A stretch of 19,850 nucleotides of DNA from HGM04593 sp045647745 (GCA_045647745.1 JAZRMQ010000051.1:1-19850); one strand, 5' to 3'; counted from the stretch's first letter, positions 7,021 to 15,060 are shown. Numbers and translations are program-made. The notes: generated by a model from the sequence alone, not told the origin.

Positions 7021-7935
7021 ATGGATTATCGGAGATTGCTTGAAGATATTTATGACCGTGTGTCGCCTCTTGCACAAGAGGGAAGGGTTGCCGATTATAT
7101 TCCGGCATTGGCAAAGGTGGCTCCCGACCATTTTGGTATGTGCATCAACAGCGTTGATGGCGAGGTTTATGCAATCAAGGATGCCGATATACGCTTTTCC
7201 ATTCAAAGTATATCAAAGGTGTTTGCGCTGGCAATGTGCTTGGCGGTGAAGGGTGAAACGCTGTGGCAAAGGGTGGGCAAAGAGCCGTCGGGGACGGCGT
7301 TTAATTCGCTCGTGCAGCTGGAGGTTGAGCAGGGCGTTCCGCGTAACCCTTTTATAAACGCCGGCGCTTTAGTGCTTGCGGATATTCTGCTGACTTCCTA
7401 TGAAAATCCCGAGGCGGAGTTTCTTGCTTTCGTGCGTGAGCTTTGTGGCTGCGACACTGTTGACTACAATGATGAGGTGGCTTTGTCGGAGCGTGAGACG
7501 GGTTTTCTGAATGCGGCGATAGCGAATTTGTTGAAGTATCACAAGAATATTGAGTGTGACGTGGAGCGTGTTTTACGCTTTTACTTTATGATGTGCTCTA
7601 TTGAGATGAATTGCAAGGAGTTGGCCCGGGCGTTCTTGGCTTTTGCCGATCACAGAGGGGAGTTCTCTCACGCCGGTGTTGAGTTGACGCGTTCACAAAT
7701 TAAGCGTATGAATGCGATTATGCAGACTTGTGGTTTTTATGATGAGGCTGGTGAGTTCTCTTATCTTGTGGGATTGCCGGGAAAGAGTGGCGTTGGCGGC
7801 GGAATTGCTGCAATATATCCACAACAATATTCTGTTGTGGTGTGGAGCCCGAGGTTGAATAGCAGGGGAAATTCTGTGATGGGGATGAAGGCTCTTGAGA
7901 TTTTGACAACCGAGACGAATGAGTCTATATTCTGA
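7021..7935 (+). CDS. glsA: Glutaminase (serine-dependent beta-lactamase fold)
   Basis: A 304-residue protein, the usual bacterial glutaminase length (about 305-310). It hydrolyses L-glutamine to glutamate and ammonia in the cytoplasm; there is no signal peptide. The catalytic Ser-x-x-Lys pair is in FSIQSISKVF (59-68: Ser63, Lys66). Other family signatures are GKEPSGTAFNS (86-96), NPFINAGAL (109-117) and a C-terminal GLPGKSGVGGGI that contributes to the active site. The start at 7021 is the family start; only a weak AGAAG precedes it. The asparaginase gene begins 125 bases later on the same strand, after a gap with no convincing terminator, so glsA is probably the first gene of an amide amino-acid module. 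The ammonia released can also consume protons, as glutaminases do in acid resistance of enteric bacteria; that role here is inference. Confidence 0.95.
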   Translation: MDYRRLLEDIYDRVSPLAQEGRVADYIPALAKVAPDHFGMCINSVDGEVYAIKDADIRFSIQSISKVFALAMCLAVKGETLWQRVGKEPSGTAFNSLVQLEVEQGVPRNPFINAGALVLADILLTSYENPEAEFLAFVRELCGCDTVDYNDEVALSERETGFLNAAIANLLKYHKNIECDVERVLRFYFMMCSIEMNCKELARAFLAFADHRGEFSHAGVELTRSQIKRMNAIMQTCGFYDEAGEFSYLVGLPGKSGVGGGIAAIYPQQYSVVVWSPRLNSRGNSVMGMKALEILTTETNESIF

Positions 7936-8060
7936 TGAGTGAAAAAATGTTTCTTTTGCAACTTTTTTTGCCATTGGCGGTTTTAATTTGTACCCCGCTG
8001 TGGGCTTGATGATAGCTCTTGGGGTGTGTGATAGAGATTGTTTTATTTAAATTTTATATT

Positions 8061-9173
8061 ATGACAATGTTCAAACGTTTTGTAACAGTGGTTGCGGCCT
8101 TGATTATGGTGGCAACAGTGGGTTTTGCGCAGGCCGGTGAGTTGCCTAAGGTGTATATTCTTGCTACGGGTGGCACTATTGCCGGTTCGGGTAGTTCGGC
8201 AACAAATTCTAATTACACTGCGGGACAGGTTGCTATTGGCACTCTTATTGATGCGGTGCCTGCGATGAAAGATGTTGCTGATATTGAGGGTGAGCAGGTT
8301 GTGAATATTGGTTCACAGGATATGAGCAATGCCGTGTGGCTGAAATTGGCTGCAAGGGTTAATGAACTATTGCACCGCAACGACGTTGATGCTGTGGTGA
8401 TTACTCACGGAACGGATACTATGGAGGAGACTGCGTTCTTCCTGAGTCTTGTGGTGAACAGCGATAAGCCGGTGGTGCTTGTTGGTGCTATGCGTCCGTC
8501 GACTGCTATCAGTGCCGATGGTCCTGCAAATCTCTACAATGCTGTGGTTGTTGCAGCTTCGGCAGCCTCAAAAAATAGAGGTGTGCTTGTGTGTATGAAT
8601 GGCAAGGTGTATGGCGCAGATGACGTTACAAAGACAAATACTACAAGTGTGGAGACTTTTCAGTCGCCTAACGCCGGTGCCGAGGGTTATGTGAATAATG
8701 GCGAGGTGTTTTATTACAGACCTGTTGGGGCTGATTGCGAAAAGCGTCTGCACTATGTGCACAAGGGTGCTGTCTACAATGATACTCGTAGCTTGCACTT
8801 TGACGTTAGTGGCTTAAAGGAACTGCCTAAGGTTGGAATTGCCTATGGCTACTCTGATGCTGGCCGCGAGGTGGTTGATGCTATGATGGCTAATGGTTAC
8901 AAGGGTATTGTCTATGCAGGAGTGGGCAATGGTAATATTCACAAAAATGTGTTCCCCGCGCTTGAGGAGGCTCGCAAGAAGGGTATTCTTGTTGTGCGTT
9001 CGTCACGTGTGCCAACGGGGGCGACAACGCTTGATGCTGAGGTTGACGATGCAAAATATGGCTTTGTGGCTTCGTGGGGGCTTAACCCACAGAAGGCCCG
9101 CATTTTGTTGATGCTTGCGCTTACAAAGACTCACGATTGGAAAAAGATTCAGGAGTATTTTAATAATTTCTAA
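8061..9173 (+). CDS. ansB: Periplasmic L-asparaginase, type II
   Basis: A 370-residue enzyme if started at the ATG at 8061. A longer frame opens at 8019, but its first 14 residues would precede the signal peptide, so 8061 is preferred. The signal peptide is about residues 1-23 (cleavage GFA-Q). It hydrolyses L-asparagine to aspartate and ammonia. Both active-site threonines are present: Thr39 in ATGGTIAG (35-42) and Thr118 with Asp119 in VITHGTDTMEE (113-123). SQDMSN (85-90) and GAMRPSTAISADGPANL (142-158) complete the family pattern. Secretion means aspartate is made in the periplasm, which fits the porin and DcuB genes that follow at gaps of 11 and 12 bases. The leader TTATTTAAATTTTATATT has no Shine-Dalgarno. 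Confidence 0.95.
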   Translation: MTMFKRFVTVVAALIMVATVGFAQAGELPKVYILATGGTIAGSGSSATNSNYTAGQVAIGTLIDAVPAMKDVADIEGEQVVNIGSQDMSNAVWLKLAARVNELLHRNDVDAVVITHGTDTMEETAFFLSLVVNSDKPVVLVGAMRPSTAISADGPANLYNAVVVAASAASKNRGVLVCMNGKVYGADDVTKTNTTSVETFQSPNAGAEGYVNNGEVFYYRPVGADCEKRLHYVHKGAVYNDTRSLHFDVSGLKELPKVGIAYGYSDAGREVVDAMMANGYKGIVYAGVGNGNIHKNVFPALEEARKKGILVVRSSRVPTGATTLDAEVDDAKYGFVASWGLNPQKARILLMLALTKTHDWKKIQEYFNNF

Positions 9174-9184
9174 AATAGTTGTTT

Positions 9185-10396
9185 ATGAAAATGAGAAACA
9201 CTGCATTTGCGCTGCTTTTGGCGGTGTCAGGTGTTGCTTCGGCGCAGGTAGCTGCTGATGGCGCCTCGATGGGGGAGAACGAAAAGAGCCTTTTTGAGCG
9301 CGTTACAAAGATTGAGAAGAAGAGCGAAAAGTTTAGCCTTTATTTCAATATGCATTATGCTTTTGATGCCGATTTTACATCCGGTAATTTTGATCAGGGT
9401 GCGTTCAATATGCGTCAGTTCAGAATTGAGGCTAAGGGAAAGATTACTGATTGGCTCTCGTATCGTTGGCGTCAGCGCCTGAACAGGAACAATGATGGTG
9501 GTGGTATGATTGATAATTTGCCAAACTCTATCGATTATGCCTGCCTGACGTTTGCTGTGGATAATCATTTCTCAATCAGCGCCGGTAAGCAGTGTGCTGC
9601 GTATGGTGGCTTTGAGTATGATTTGAACCCGATTGAGATTTATCGTTATAGTGAGATGATTGAGAATATGAGCAACTTTATGAGCGGTGTGACTTTTACA
9701 TACGATTTTACACCTAATCAGCAGTTGGCTTTTCAGGTGCTCGATAGTCGCAATGGCTCTATATTGTCTACTTATGGCGATTCTCTCGCGTCGAACAAAC
9801 TGCCGCTTGTGTACACGCTCAACTGGAATGCTAATATGTTTGATGGTGCTTGGCAGACAAGATGGTCGGCTTCGGTGATGGATGAGGTGAAGGATAAATA
9901 TATGTATTATGTGGCTATTGGTAACCAGTTTAATTTCTCGCCAAAGTGTAATATGTTTGTCGATTTGATGAGTTCATACGAGGAGATTGACCGAAAGGGT
10001 ATTATGACTAGAATGTTTGATGGCAAGGAGCTTTTCCGTGGTCACAATATGTACAATACTTTGTATAACTCTTTGGTGGCAAAGGTTAATTGGCGTTTCC
10101 ACCCAAAATGGAATTTCTTTGCTAAGGGAATGCTTGAGAGCGCGGCAATTTATCGTGGCGAAGATAACTTGACTGAATATACAGGAGCTAAAGAGATTTC
10201 CGATGGCAATTATCGTACATCGGTGGGTTATGTGACTGGTGTGGAGTTTTATCCAATGAAGTCGAACCTTCATCTTTTCCTTACTTTTGTTGGACAGACA
10301 CATCTCTTTACCGAGAGGGCGAAGGCTTTGGGAGAGAGTGATTATTCAACTCAAAGAGTGTCTGTTGGCTTTATTTATCAGTTGCCGGTATTCTAA
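9185..10396 (+). CDS. Outer-membrane porin, phosphate-selective porin O/P-like
   Basis: A 403-residue protein from the ATG at 9185; a TTG two codons earlier (9179) is less likely. The signal peptide is MKMRNTAFALLLAVSGVASA, with cleavage before Gln21. Residues about 30-48 (ENEKSLFERVTKIEKKSEKF) are charged and probably helical, like the short coiled coil ahead of the barrel in OprO/OprP-type porins. The rest alternates in amphipathic strands such as FNMRQFRIEAKGKI and ends in VSVGFIYQLPVF, a normal terminal barrel strand. It should form a channel in the outer membrane. Lying between a periplasmic asparaginase and an aspartate/C4-dicarboxylate transporter, it may admit asparagine or dicarboxylates rather than phosphate; that substrate is inferred from context only. 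Confidence 0.82.
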   Translation: MKMRNTAFALLLAVSGVASAQVAADGASMGENEKSLFERVTKIEKKSEKFSLYFNMHYAFDADFTSGNFDQGAFNMRQFRIEAKGKITDWLSYRWRQRLNRNNDGGGMIDNLPNSIDYACLTFAVDNHFSISAGKQCAAYGGFEYDLNPIEIYRYSEMIENMSNFMSGVTFTYDFTPNQQLAFQVLDSRNGSILSTYGDSLASNKLPLVYTLNWNANMFDGAWQTRWSASVMDEVKDKYMYYVAIGNQFNFSPKCNMFVDLMSSYEEIDRKGIMTRMFDGKELFRGHNMYNTLYNSLVAKVNWRFHPKWNFFAKGMLESAAIYRGEDNLTEYTGAKEISDGNYRTSVGYVTGVEFYPMKSNLHLFLTFVGQTHLFTERAKALGESDYSTQRVSVGFIYQLPVF

Positions 10397-10408
10397 TTTG
10401 TGGTTGAT

Positions 10409-11707
10409 ATGCTGTTGCAGTTGTTGATTGTTCTGCTTTGTATCATTGTGGGGGCGCGTTTGGGCGGCATCGGACTTGGTGTGATGGGTGGCTTGGGCGT
10501 GGCTCTGCTTACGTTTGTTTTTGGGCTGCAGCCTACGTCGCCTCCGGTGGATGTGATGCTTATGATTGCGGCGGTTATTTCGGCGGCGGCCTGTATGCAG
10601 GCCGCCGGCGGTCTTGATTATATGGTGAAGGTTGCCGAGCGTTTGTTGCGCAAGCATCCGCAATATATCACTATCCTTGCTCCGCTGGTTACTTATACCT
10701 TTACGTTCCTTGCGGGAACGGGGCACGTGGCTTATTCGGTGTTGCCGGTGATTGCCGAGGTGGCTAGGGAGACGAAAATTCGTCCTGAAAGGCCGTTGGG
10801 TATTGCTGTGATTGCATCGCAGCAGGCAATAACAGCTTCGCCTATTTCTGCTGCTACGGTGGCTTTGCTTGGATTGTTGGCGGGGTATGATGTTTCTCTG
10901 TTTGATATTTTGAAGATTAGCGTACCGGCTACTCTGATTGGTGTGCTTGTGGGGGCTTTTGCGTCGATGAGGGTTGGTAAGGAACTTGTTGATGACCCTG
11001 AATATAAACGCCGTCTCGAGGCTGGGGCTATTGTAAAAGAGAGTGTGTCGACTGGTGATGTGCTATCCCAAAAGAGGGCTGTGGCATCGGTGGTGCTGTT
11101 TCTTGCGGCAACATTGCTTATTGTTCTTTTTGGCTCTGTTGAGAGTTTGCGTCCGGCATTTGATGGTGTGGCGGTTGGTATGCCGCTTATCATTGAGATG
11201 GTGATGCTTGCAACGGCTGCTTTGATTTTGCTGTTGACAAAGACGGATGGAGCAAAAGCGGTGCAGGGCAGTGTCTTTTCGGCCGGTATGCAGGCGGTGG
11301 TGGCTATCTTTGGTATTGCTTGGATGGGTGATACTTTTATCAGTGGCAATATTGTTGAGTTAAAAGGTGCTGTTGAGGGAGTGGTGACAGAGATGCCGTG
11401 GCTCTTTGGTTTGGCGCTGTTTGTTATGTCTATATTGCTTTATAGTCAGGCGGCTACGGTTCGTGCCATTGTTCCGCTTGGTGTTGCTCTTGCAATATCT
11501 CCAATGATGCTTATTGCACTGTTTCCCGCTGTGAACGGTTATTTCTTTATTCCGAACTATCCAACGCTTGTTGCAGCGATTAATTTTGACAGCACGGGCA
11601 CGACTAGAATTGGCAGATGGGTGCTTAACCACTCGTTTATGCTGCCGGGATTGGTGGCTACTGTGGTTGCCATCGTTGTGGGCTTGTTGTTGATACAGAT
11701 TTATTAG
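10409..11707 (+). CDS. dcuB: Anaerobic C4-dicarboxylate transporter, DcuA/DcuB family
   Basis: A 432-residue inner-membrane protein from the ATG at 10409. A GTG at 10400 is possible, but the later start aligns with E. coli DcuB (both begin with a hydrophobic helix ending in GARxGGIxLG). Strong family signatures include FVFGLQPTSPPVDVMLMI, AACMQAAGGLDYMVKVAERL, FLAGTGHVAYSVLPVI, RPERPLGIAVIASQQ and the C-terminal FFIPNYPTLVAAINFD. The length is close to E. coli DcuB (446). DcuA/B carriers exchange aspartate, fumarate or malate for succinate during anaerobic fumarate respiration. Its place 12 bases after the porin and downstream of a periplasmic asparaginase suggests that it imports the aspartate that enzyme makes. 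No aspartase gene is in the window, so conversion to fumarate must be encoded elsewhere. Confidence 0.95.
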   Translation: MLLQLLIVLLCIIVGARLGGIGLGVMGGLGVALLTFVFGLQPTSPPVDVMLMIAAVISAAACMQAAGGLDYMVKVAERLLRKHPQYITILAPLVTYTFTFLAGTGHVAYSVLPVIAEVARETKIRPERPLGIAVIASQQAITASPISAATVALLGLLAGYDVSLFDILKISVPATLIGVLVGAFASMRVGKELVDDPEYKRRLEAGAIVKESVSTGDVLSQKRAVASVVLFLAATLLIVLFGSVESLRPAFDGVAVGMPLIIEMVMLATAALILLLTKTDGAKAVQGSVFSAGMQAVVAIFGIAWMGDTFISGNIVELKGAVEGVVTEMPWLFGLALFVMSILLYSQAATVRAIVPLGVALAISPMMLIALFPAVNGYFFIPNYPTLVAAINFDSTGTTRIGRWVLNHSFMLPGLVATVVAIVVGLLLIQIY

Positions 11708-11730
11708 GGGCTTATTTAAAATTTTATTTT

Positions 11731-13209
11731 ATGGATTTTTTGACTTCAGGAAATATAATTTTCGTTGGTTCGATATTGATTTTCTGCAGTATATTGATTA
11801 CTAAGGCGGGTGGCCGTTTCGGAATGCCTGCGTTGTTGCTTTTCTTGCTTGCGGGAATGCTCTTTGGATGCGACGGGCTTGGTATACAGTTTAGTAACAT
11901 TGCGCAAGCGCAGTTTGTGGGAATGGTTGCGCTGTGTGTTATTCTGTTTACGGGTGGTGTGGAGACTCGCCTTGCCGATATAAGACCTGTGCTTGCTCCG
12001 GGGTTGACTTTGTCTACCGTGGGTGTGTTGCTGACAACGGCTTTCACCGGTGTGTTTATATACGGAATGTCGTTCTGGGGTGTTTTGTCCTTGGAACTGC
12101 CGATGGTGGTGTGCTTTTTGCTTGCGGCGACAATGTCGTCGACCGATTCGGCTTCGGTCTTTAATATTCTTCGTGGAAAGAGTATTAATTTAAAGAATAA
12201 TCTGCAACCGATGCTTGAGCTTGAGAGTGGAAGTAATGACCCGATGGCGTATATTCTGACTATTGTTCTCATTCAACTCGCGCTCACTCTTTGTGGCGAG
12301 GGGGCTTCCGAGGTGCAGACGTCGGTGCTGGTGGTTGATGCCTTGAGGGTGCTTGTGCAACAGTTTGCCTCGGGCGCGATGATTGGCGCGGGAGCGGGCT
12401 TTGCTGCATCGTGGTTTATGAACAGGATTAATATTGGCAATATTCCGCTCTATTCGATAATGTTGCTGAGTATTGTATTCTTTACATTCTCATTTGCCGA
12501 TATGCTTGGTGGTAATGGCTATCTGGCGGTGTATATTGCTGGTATTATTGTTGGCAATAGAAAAATCAAGAATCGCAAGCAGGTGGTGGCTTTCTTTGAT
12601 GGTATGACGTGGATTATGCAGATTGGAATGTTCTTGTTGCTTGGTTTGTTGGTCGACCCCAGTGAGATGTGGAAGACTGCTCTTGTTGCGTTGCTCGTGG
12701 GCGTGTTTATGATGTTTGTGGCTCGCCCGTTGAGTGTGTTTCTTTCGCTTCTGCCGTTTAAGAATATCAGCTTGTCGTCGAAGATTTTTACATCGTGGGT
12801 GGGGCTCCGCGGTGCTGTTCCTATTATATTTGCGATGTATCCGGTGGTAGAGAATGTGCCCGGCAGTGATGCTATTTTCAATATTGTGTTCTTTATAACG
12901 CTGTTGTCGCTTGTGCTTCAGGGGGCTACTATTGTGTCGGCGGCAAAGAGGCTTAACCTGTTACTGCCTGTTGCTGCTGAACGGCAGTTTGACGTTGAGT
13001 TGCCCGAGGAGGCCGGTGAGCAGAGTGAGATTTCTATCACTGAGGAGTTGATTGCAGAGAAGGGAAATACCTTGCAAGCGCTTGCGCTACCGCGTGGAAT
13101 GCTTGTGATTTTTATTAAGCGAGAGGGTAGGTATATTGTCCCCAATGGTTCGGTTGAACTTTTGCCCGGCGATCAGTTGTTGGTTATTGCAAGTTCCGAG
13201 ATTGAGTAG
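11731..13209 (+). CDS. CPA1-family cation/proton antiporter with C-terminal RCK_C (TrkA-C) domain
   Basis: A 492-residue NhaP2/CvrA-like antiporter. Residues 1-400 form about 12-13 membrane segments. The ion-binding Asn-Asp pair of CPA1 proteins is in LESGSNDPMAY (164-174, Asn169-Asp170). TMSSTDSASVF (134-144) and WVGLRGAVPIIFAMYP are further family motifs. The hydrophilic C-terminus (about 410-490), ending PNGSVELLPGDQLLVIASSE, is a TrkA-C domain that usually binds a regulatory ligand. It should exchange K+ or Na+ for H+ at the inner membrane. It begins 23 bases after dcuB with a leader resembling that of ansB, so it is probably the last gene of the same operon. A role in balancing charge or pH during amide use is inference; it could be coincidental. 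Confidence 0.92.
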   Translation: MDFLTSGNIIFVGSILIFCSILITKAGGRFGMPALLLFLLAGMLFGCDGLGIQFSNIAQAQFVGMVALCVILFTGGVETRLADIRPVLAPGLTLSTVGVLLTTAFTGVFIYGMSFWGVLSLELPMVVCFLLAATMSSTDSASVFNILRGKSINLKNNLQPMLELESGSNDPMAYILTIVLIQLALTLCGEGASEVQTSVLVVDALRVLVQQFASGAMIGAGAGFAASWFMNRINIGNIPLYSIMLLSIVFFTFSFADMLGGNGYLAVYIAGIIVGNRKIKNRKQVVAFFDGMTWIMQIGMFLLLGLLVDPSEMWKTALVALLVGVFMMFVARPLSVFLSLLPFKNISLSSKIFTSWVGLRGAVPIIFAMYPVVENVPGSDAIFNIVFFITLLSLVLQGATIVSAAKRLNLLLPVAAERQFDVELPEEAGEQSEISITEELIAEKGNTLQALALPRGMLVIFIKREGRYIVPNGSVELLPGDQLLVIASSEIE

Positions 13210-13265
13210 CCCGGGGTGAGGGCGTAATTGCTTGTAACGTTGTCTTTTTGATGGCGTATATAATG

Positions 13266-13293
13266 AACGGGCGCATCAAATGATGCGCCCGTT
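13266..13293. terminator. Bidirectional terminator-like hairpin between the antiporter gene and rnpB
   Basis: AACGGGCGCATC (13266-13277) pairs perfectly with 13282-13293 over 12 bases around the loop AAAT. It lies 56 bases after the antiporter stop on the plus strand and 5 bases past the P1 end of rnpB on the minus strand, so it probably ends both transcripts. No T-tract follows on either strand. Confidence 0.75.
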
Positions 13294-13298
13294 GTGTT

Positions 13299-13643
13299 GA
13301 CAGTCGGCCTGTAAGCCGGGTTCTGTGCCCCTTGCGGGGTGTCTGTCATTCATCTATGCAATGTGTCGCCACATTGCTAAAGCGTTCTACCCTCCGGCTC
13401 GGGCGAGCTACCCTCAAACGCCGGTTTACATGAACTTGCAGCCTCCAAGACACACGGCCCGTACATCACTGCACGGCCGGTGGGCTCTTACCCCACCTTC
13501 TCACCCTTACCCTTGCGGGCGGTTATTTTCTTCTGCGTTACTCCACCTTCGCAGGTGGCTTTCTGTTAGGAAGTGGAGTGCTCTGCGCTGCCCGGACTTT
13601 CCTCCTTTGCCTTGCGGCAACGGCGACAGACCGTCCGACTGTC
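13299..13643 (-). ncRNA. rnpB: RNase P RNA (M1 RNA), bacterial type A
   Basis: This is the catalytic RNA of RNase P, which matures tRNA 5' ends. Read on the minus strand it starts GACAGTCGG (13643-13635), which pairs with CCGACTGTC (13307-13299) to form helix P1. Conserved region I, GAGGAAAGTCCGGGC, is at 13604-13590. ACAGAAA lies at 13566-13560. The long conserved stretch beginning GGTAAGGGTGAGAAGG and ending in GAGCCCACCGG spans about 13512-13477. The 3' core CAGAACCCGGCTTAC is at 13323-13309. The 345-base length suits a type A RNA. A consensus promoter lies 60-90 bases upstream and a strong hairpin follows. Open frames crossing this interval are spurious. Mature ends may differ by a few bases from the P1 limits given. 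Confidence 0.96.
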
Positions 13644-13704
13644 TTTTCCCTATTTTTAAAGGCAACACAATGGTGTGATGCCGGTTTTTTCAATATTTCT
13701 TTTG

Positions 13705-13735
13705 CAAAGGTAAAGCAAAGCAGGATAATATGCAA
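13705..13735 (-). promoter_or_regulatory. Promoter of rnpB
   Basis: On the minus strand TTG (13733-13735), a 20-base spacer and TACCTTTG (13705-13712) form a consensus Bacteroides promoter. Transcription would start near 13698, about 55 bases before helix P1, implying a 5' leader that is trimmed, or a second closer promoter that I could not identify. Confidence 0.65.
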
Positions 13736-13736
13736 G

Positions 13737-14103
13737 TGCTATATTATCAAGCTTCTTGATTGTGTAAAAATGTTTTAACAAAAATTAACAATAAGAAGCT
13801 GTGATATTTTGCTATTGTCGTTCTCTATTGTGGTGTAAAAAGTTAGTACACGACCGGCTTTTGCATTTTTACTTGAATGAAACGTTGACCGGTGGGCAAT
13901 AGCGTTTTTCTGCTTTAACCGTTATTTGCTTGCTGTAATGTAATATCAAGGTTTGGAGCAGGTGCTTTCTACTTTCACCTGTTTATATATATCACGGTGG
14001 TGATTTTTTTGATATAATATTGGTCAATGCCTTTCGTTTTTCGGGTTCTAGTGTGAAAGTCGGTCTTTATTTTATTTATTTTTGTAACCTTTAACGTGTG
14101 AAA
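13737..14103. other. Gene-free A/T-rich stretch between rnpB and rpoD with several small hairpins
   Basis: No plausible coding frame or known RNA is seen here. Visible structure: ATCAAG-CTT-CTTGAT (13746-13760); a longer alternative helix pairing 13750-13762 with 13789-13800 (12 pairs, one bulge); CAGGTG/CACCTG (13959-13964 with 13976-13981); and a short ATCAC/GTGAT hairpin (13991-14004) followed by seven Ts. The last two could be an attenuator or the end of a small RNA. I found no convincing promoter for one. Confidence 0.4.
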
Positions 14104-14135
14104 TTTGTATTTAATATAAAGAATACATAATTTCG
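14104..14135 (+). promoter_or_regulatory. Promoter of the primary sigma factor gene
   Basis: TTTG (14104-14107), a 20-base spacer and TAATTTCG (14128-14135) fit the Bacteroides promoter with one mismatch in the -7 box. The leader would be only about 20 bases, ending in GGAACAAA before the ATG. Confidence 0.6.
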
Positions 14136-14160
14136 CGAATTAAAATCGTATCGGAACAAA

Positions 14161-15021
14161 ATGAGGCAATTAAAAATTACCAAAAGTATCACAAACCGCG
14201 AGAGCGCATCTCTTGACAAGTATTTGCAGGAAATTGGTCGCGAGGAACTCATCACCGTCGAGGAAGAGGTGGAGTTGGCACAACGAATTAGAAAAGGAGA
14301 CCGCCGTGCACTTGAGAAATTGACACGTGCTAATTTGCGTTTTGTGGTTTCTGTAGCAAAGCAGTATCAGAACCAAGGCTTGAGCTTGCCCGACTTGATT
14401 AATGAGGGTAACTTGGGCTTGATTAAAGCAGCTGAGAAGTTTGACGAGACTCGTGGCTTTAAGTTCATTAGTTATGCTGTTTGGTGGATTAGACAATCTA
14501 TTTTGCAGGCGCTTGCCGAGCAGGCACGTATTGTGCGCTTGCCTTTGAACCAAGTGGGTTCGTTGAATAAAATAACAAAGGCTTTCTCAAAGTTTGAGCA
14601 GGAGAATGAGCGCCGTCCGTCGGCCGAGGAACTTGCCGACCAGCTTGATTTGCCGGTTGACAAGGTTGTTGATTCGTTGAAGGTGTCGGGCAGACACATC
14701 TCTGTTGATGCACCTTTTGTAGATGGCGAGGATAACAGTTTGCTCGATGTGTTGGTTAACGATGATTCTCCAATGGCTGATAATCTGCTGGTGAATGAGT
14801 CGCTTTCGCGCGAGATTGATCGTGCTCTATCTACACTTACCGACCGTGAAAAGGAGATTATTCAGATGTTCTTTGGTATTGGTATGCAGGAGATGACTCT
14901 CGAGGAGATTGGTGACCGCTTTGGTCTTACACGCGAGCGTGTGCGTCAGATTAAAGAGAAGGCTATACGTCGTTTGAAACAAAATCAGCGCAGCAAGTTG
15001 CTGAAATCATATCTTGGATGA
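14161..15021 (+). CDS. rpoD: Primary RNA polymerase sigma factor (sigma-70 family, RpoD/SigA)
   Basis: A 286-residue sigma factor giving core RNA polymerase its promoter specificity. Region 1.2 (SLDKYLQEIGR, 17-27) is followed by region 2: NLRFVVSVAKQYQNQGL (58-74) for core binding, then GFKFISYAVWWIRQSI (99-114), the -10 melting and recognition segment. Region 3 covers about 125-210. Region 4 includes LTDREKEIIQMFFG (226-239) and the -35-binding helix-turn-helix TLEEIGDRFGLTRERVRQIK (246-265). The long N-terminal region 1.1 of E. coli RpoD and the large non-conserved insert are both absent. That short form is the known primary sigma of Bacteroides, which recognises the TTTG/TAnnTTTG promoters seen throughout this window. 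The gene is monocistronic, with its own promoter and a strong terminator. Confidence 0.96.
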   Translation: MRQLKITKSITNRESASLDKYLQEIGREELITVEEEVELAQRIRKGDRRALEKLTRANLRFVVSVAKQYQNQGLSLPDLINEGNLGLIKAAEKFDETRGFKFISYAVWWIRQSILQALAEQARIVRLPLNQVGSLNKITKAFSKFEQENERRPSAEELADQLDLPVDKVVDSLKVSGRHISVDAPFVDGEDNSLLDVLVNDDSPMADNLLVNESLSREIDRALSTLTDREKEIIQMFFGIGMQEMTLEEIGDRFGLTRERVRQIKEKAIRRLKQNQRSKLLKSYLG

Positions 15022-15022
15022 T

Positions 15023-15060
15023 AAAATGAGCCGCAGCGAAGCGGCTCATTTTTTTTTTAA
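15023..15060 (+). terminator. Intrinsic terminator of rpoD
   Basis: AAAATGAGCCGC (15023-15034), loop AGCGAA and GCGGCTCATTTT form a 12-base-pair stem followed by a run of Ts. This is a textbook rho-independent terminator two bases after the rpoD stop, and the only one in the window with a proper T-tract. Confidence 0.92.

Noticed and set aside
8019..8060. Upstream start of the asparaginase giving 14 extra residues
   Set aside because: The extension would place MGCVIEIVLFKFYI before a complete signal peptide, while the ATG at 8061 directly precedes the signal and follows the usual A/T-rich leader.
7936..8060. Possible terminator or riboswitch between glsA and ansB
   Set aside because: Only a weak ACCCC/GGGGT pairing is visible, with no T-tract and no recognised riboswitch motif. 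I could not support either a stop or a regulator here.
9185..10396. Naming the porin as a phosphate porin (oprP)
   Set aside because: The barrel and coiled-coil resemblance is only at family level, and its neighbours point to amino-acid or dicarboxylate use, so no symbol was given.
10732..11349. 205-residue open frame opposite dcuB
   Set aside because: It lies inside a clear DcuB coding sequence; the Ser/Thr/Ala-rich translation is typical of an antisense shadow of a membrane protein gene.
13325..13678. 117-residue open frame on the plus strand
   Set aside because: It runs antisense through the RNase P RNA. Its codons follow conserved rnpB structure, it lacks any start signal, and such frames are a common mis-annotation.
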